DNA of 64,000 nucleotides from Enterobacterales bacterium (GTDB lineage Bacteria; Pseudomonadota; Gammaproteobacteria; Enterobacterales; Enterobacteriaceae): NCBI GenBank assembly GCA_003864575.1, contig BHES01000003.1, positions 1 to 64,000 of the forward strand, read 5' to 3'. Shown piece by piece: positions 63,793 to 64,000 of this stretch (position 1 is its first letter; each line of letters starts with the position of its first letter). The notes under the pieces were generated by a model. It saw only the letters and a program-made list of their open reading frames with translations, ran no database searches and was not told where the DNA came from. The position numbers and the translations under genes were made by a program.

Positions 63793-64000
63793 TTACAGCG
63801 TTGGGTAATCGGTGTAACCCTGAGCGCCGCCGCCGTAGAATGTCTCCGCTTTCGGCTCATTCAGTGACGCGTGTTTTTTCAGGCGCTCTACAAGGTCTGG
63901 GTTAGCGATATAGCTGCGGCCAAAGGCCACGGCGTCGATATACCCTTTTTCGATCAGCTCTTCGCCTTTCTCTGCGGTATAAGCACCAGCACCCACAATG
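63793..64000 (-). CDS. nemA: N-ethylmaleimide reductase NemA, C-terminal part
   Basis: The frame runs off the right edge. The visible 68 residues contain the Old Yellow Enzyme C-terminal pattern: [38 protein letters not shown] binds FMN phosphate, and the end [14 protein letters not shown] is typical of NemA. The enzyme reduces electrophilic alkenes, quinones and nitro compounds with NADPH. Its place next to gloA supports the call; the Met at 63996 in the track is not the start. Confidence 0.92.
   Translation of the reverse strand, partial: IVGAGAYTAEKGEELIEKGYIDAVAFGRSYIANPDLVERLKKHASLNEPKAETFYGGGAQGYTDYPTL

Overview
The window is chromosomal DNA of a gammaproteobacterium of the order Enterobacterales, most likely family Yersiniaceae (Serratia/Rahnella/Ewingella/Yersinia type). 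Almost every gene has a close E. coli counterpart and the backbone follows the E. coli 37-38 min region (thrS-infC-rpmI-rplT-pheM-pheS-pheT-ihfA-btuCED ... nlpC-ydiV-selO ... hemP-aroH-ppsR-ppsA ... ydiK-ydiJ-menI ... sufABCDSE-ldtE-lpp-pykF-tRNA-Val-mdtK-ribC-cfa-punC-punR-purR ... mepH-grxD-rnt-gloA-nemA). The arn lipid A operon beside btuD/nlpC and a hmuRSTUV heme locus next to hemP are the features pointing to Yersiniaceae. Genus-level placement is inference; no rRNA or marker comparison could be run.

Layout. 1-1.7 kb: a C-terminal gene fragment, lytic transglycosylase emtA, and marC. 1.9-9.2 kb: the translation cluster thrS, infC (AUU start), rpmI, rplT, the pheM attenuator, pheST and ihfA, with visible autoregulatory RNA structures. 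9.4-10.4 kb: two small histidine-rich exported proteins, divergently transcribed. 10.4-12.9 kb: btuCED. 13.2-20.7 kb: arnBCADTEF (aminoarabinose modification of lipid A) behind a composite PmrA/PhoP-like box. 20.9-25.2 kb: nlpC, lplA, a degenerate EAL protein (YdiV/RflP type) and selO. 25.2-31.4 kb: a Fur-box-controlled heme uptake operon hemP-hmuRSTUV, reading leftwards, whose receptor gene hmuR carries a frameshift. 31.5-41.8 kb: aroH, ppsR, ppsA, the sRNA RprA with its RcsB box, ydiK, ydiJ and menI. 41.8-48.5 kb: a Fur-box hypothetical gene and the SUF Fe-S assembly operon. 48.7-52.6 kb: ldtE, lpp, pykF and two identical tRNA-Val(GAC) genes. 52.7-60.5 kb: mdtK, ribC, cfa, punC/punR, purR and the microprotein gene ynhF. 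60.6-64 kb: mepH, grxD, rnt, gloA and the 3' end of nemA.

How the genes connect. Three themes recur. Envelope: emtA, arn, nlpC, ldtE, lpp, mepH, cfa and the Rcs-responsive sRNA rprA. Iron, heme and Fe-S: hmu, suf, grxD, btu and two Fur boxes. Central carbon switching: ppsA and pykF each have a Cra-like site, placed as expected for activation and repression, and PpsR controls PpsA post-translationally.

I found no integrases, transposases, IS elements, prophage genes, CRISPR arrays or toxin-antitoxin pairs, and no multigene system that looks undescribed. The most interesting items are small: the hmuR frameshift, a Fur-box gene of unknown function beside suf, two phased TTGCGCAA palindromes upstream of ppsR, a structured 142-bp spacer inside the suf operon, and the position of rprA directly behind ppsA.
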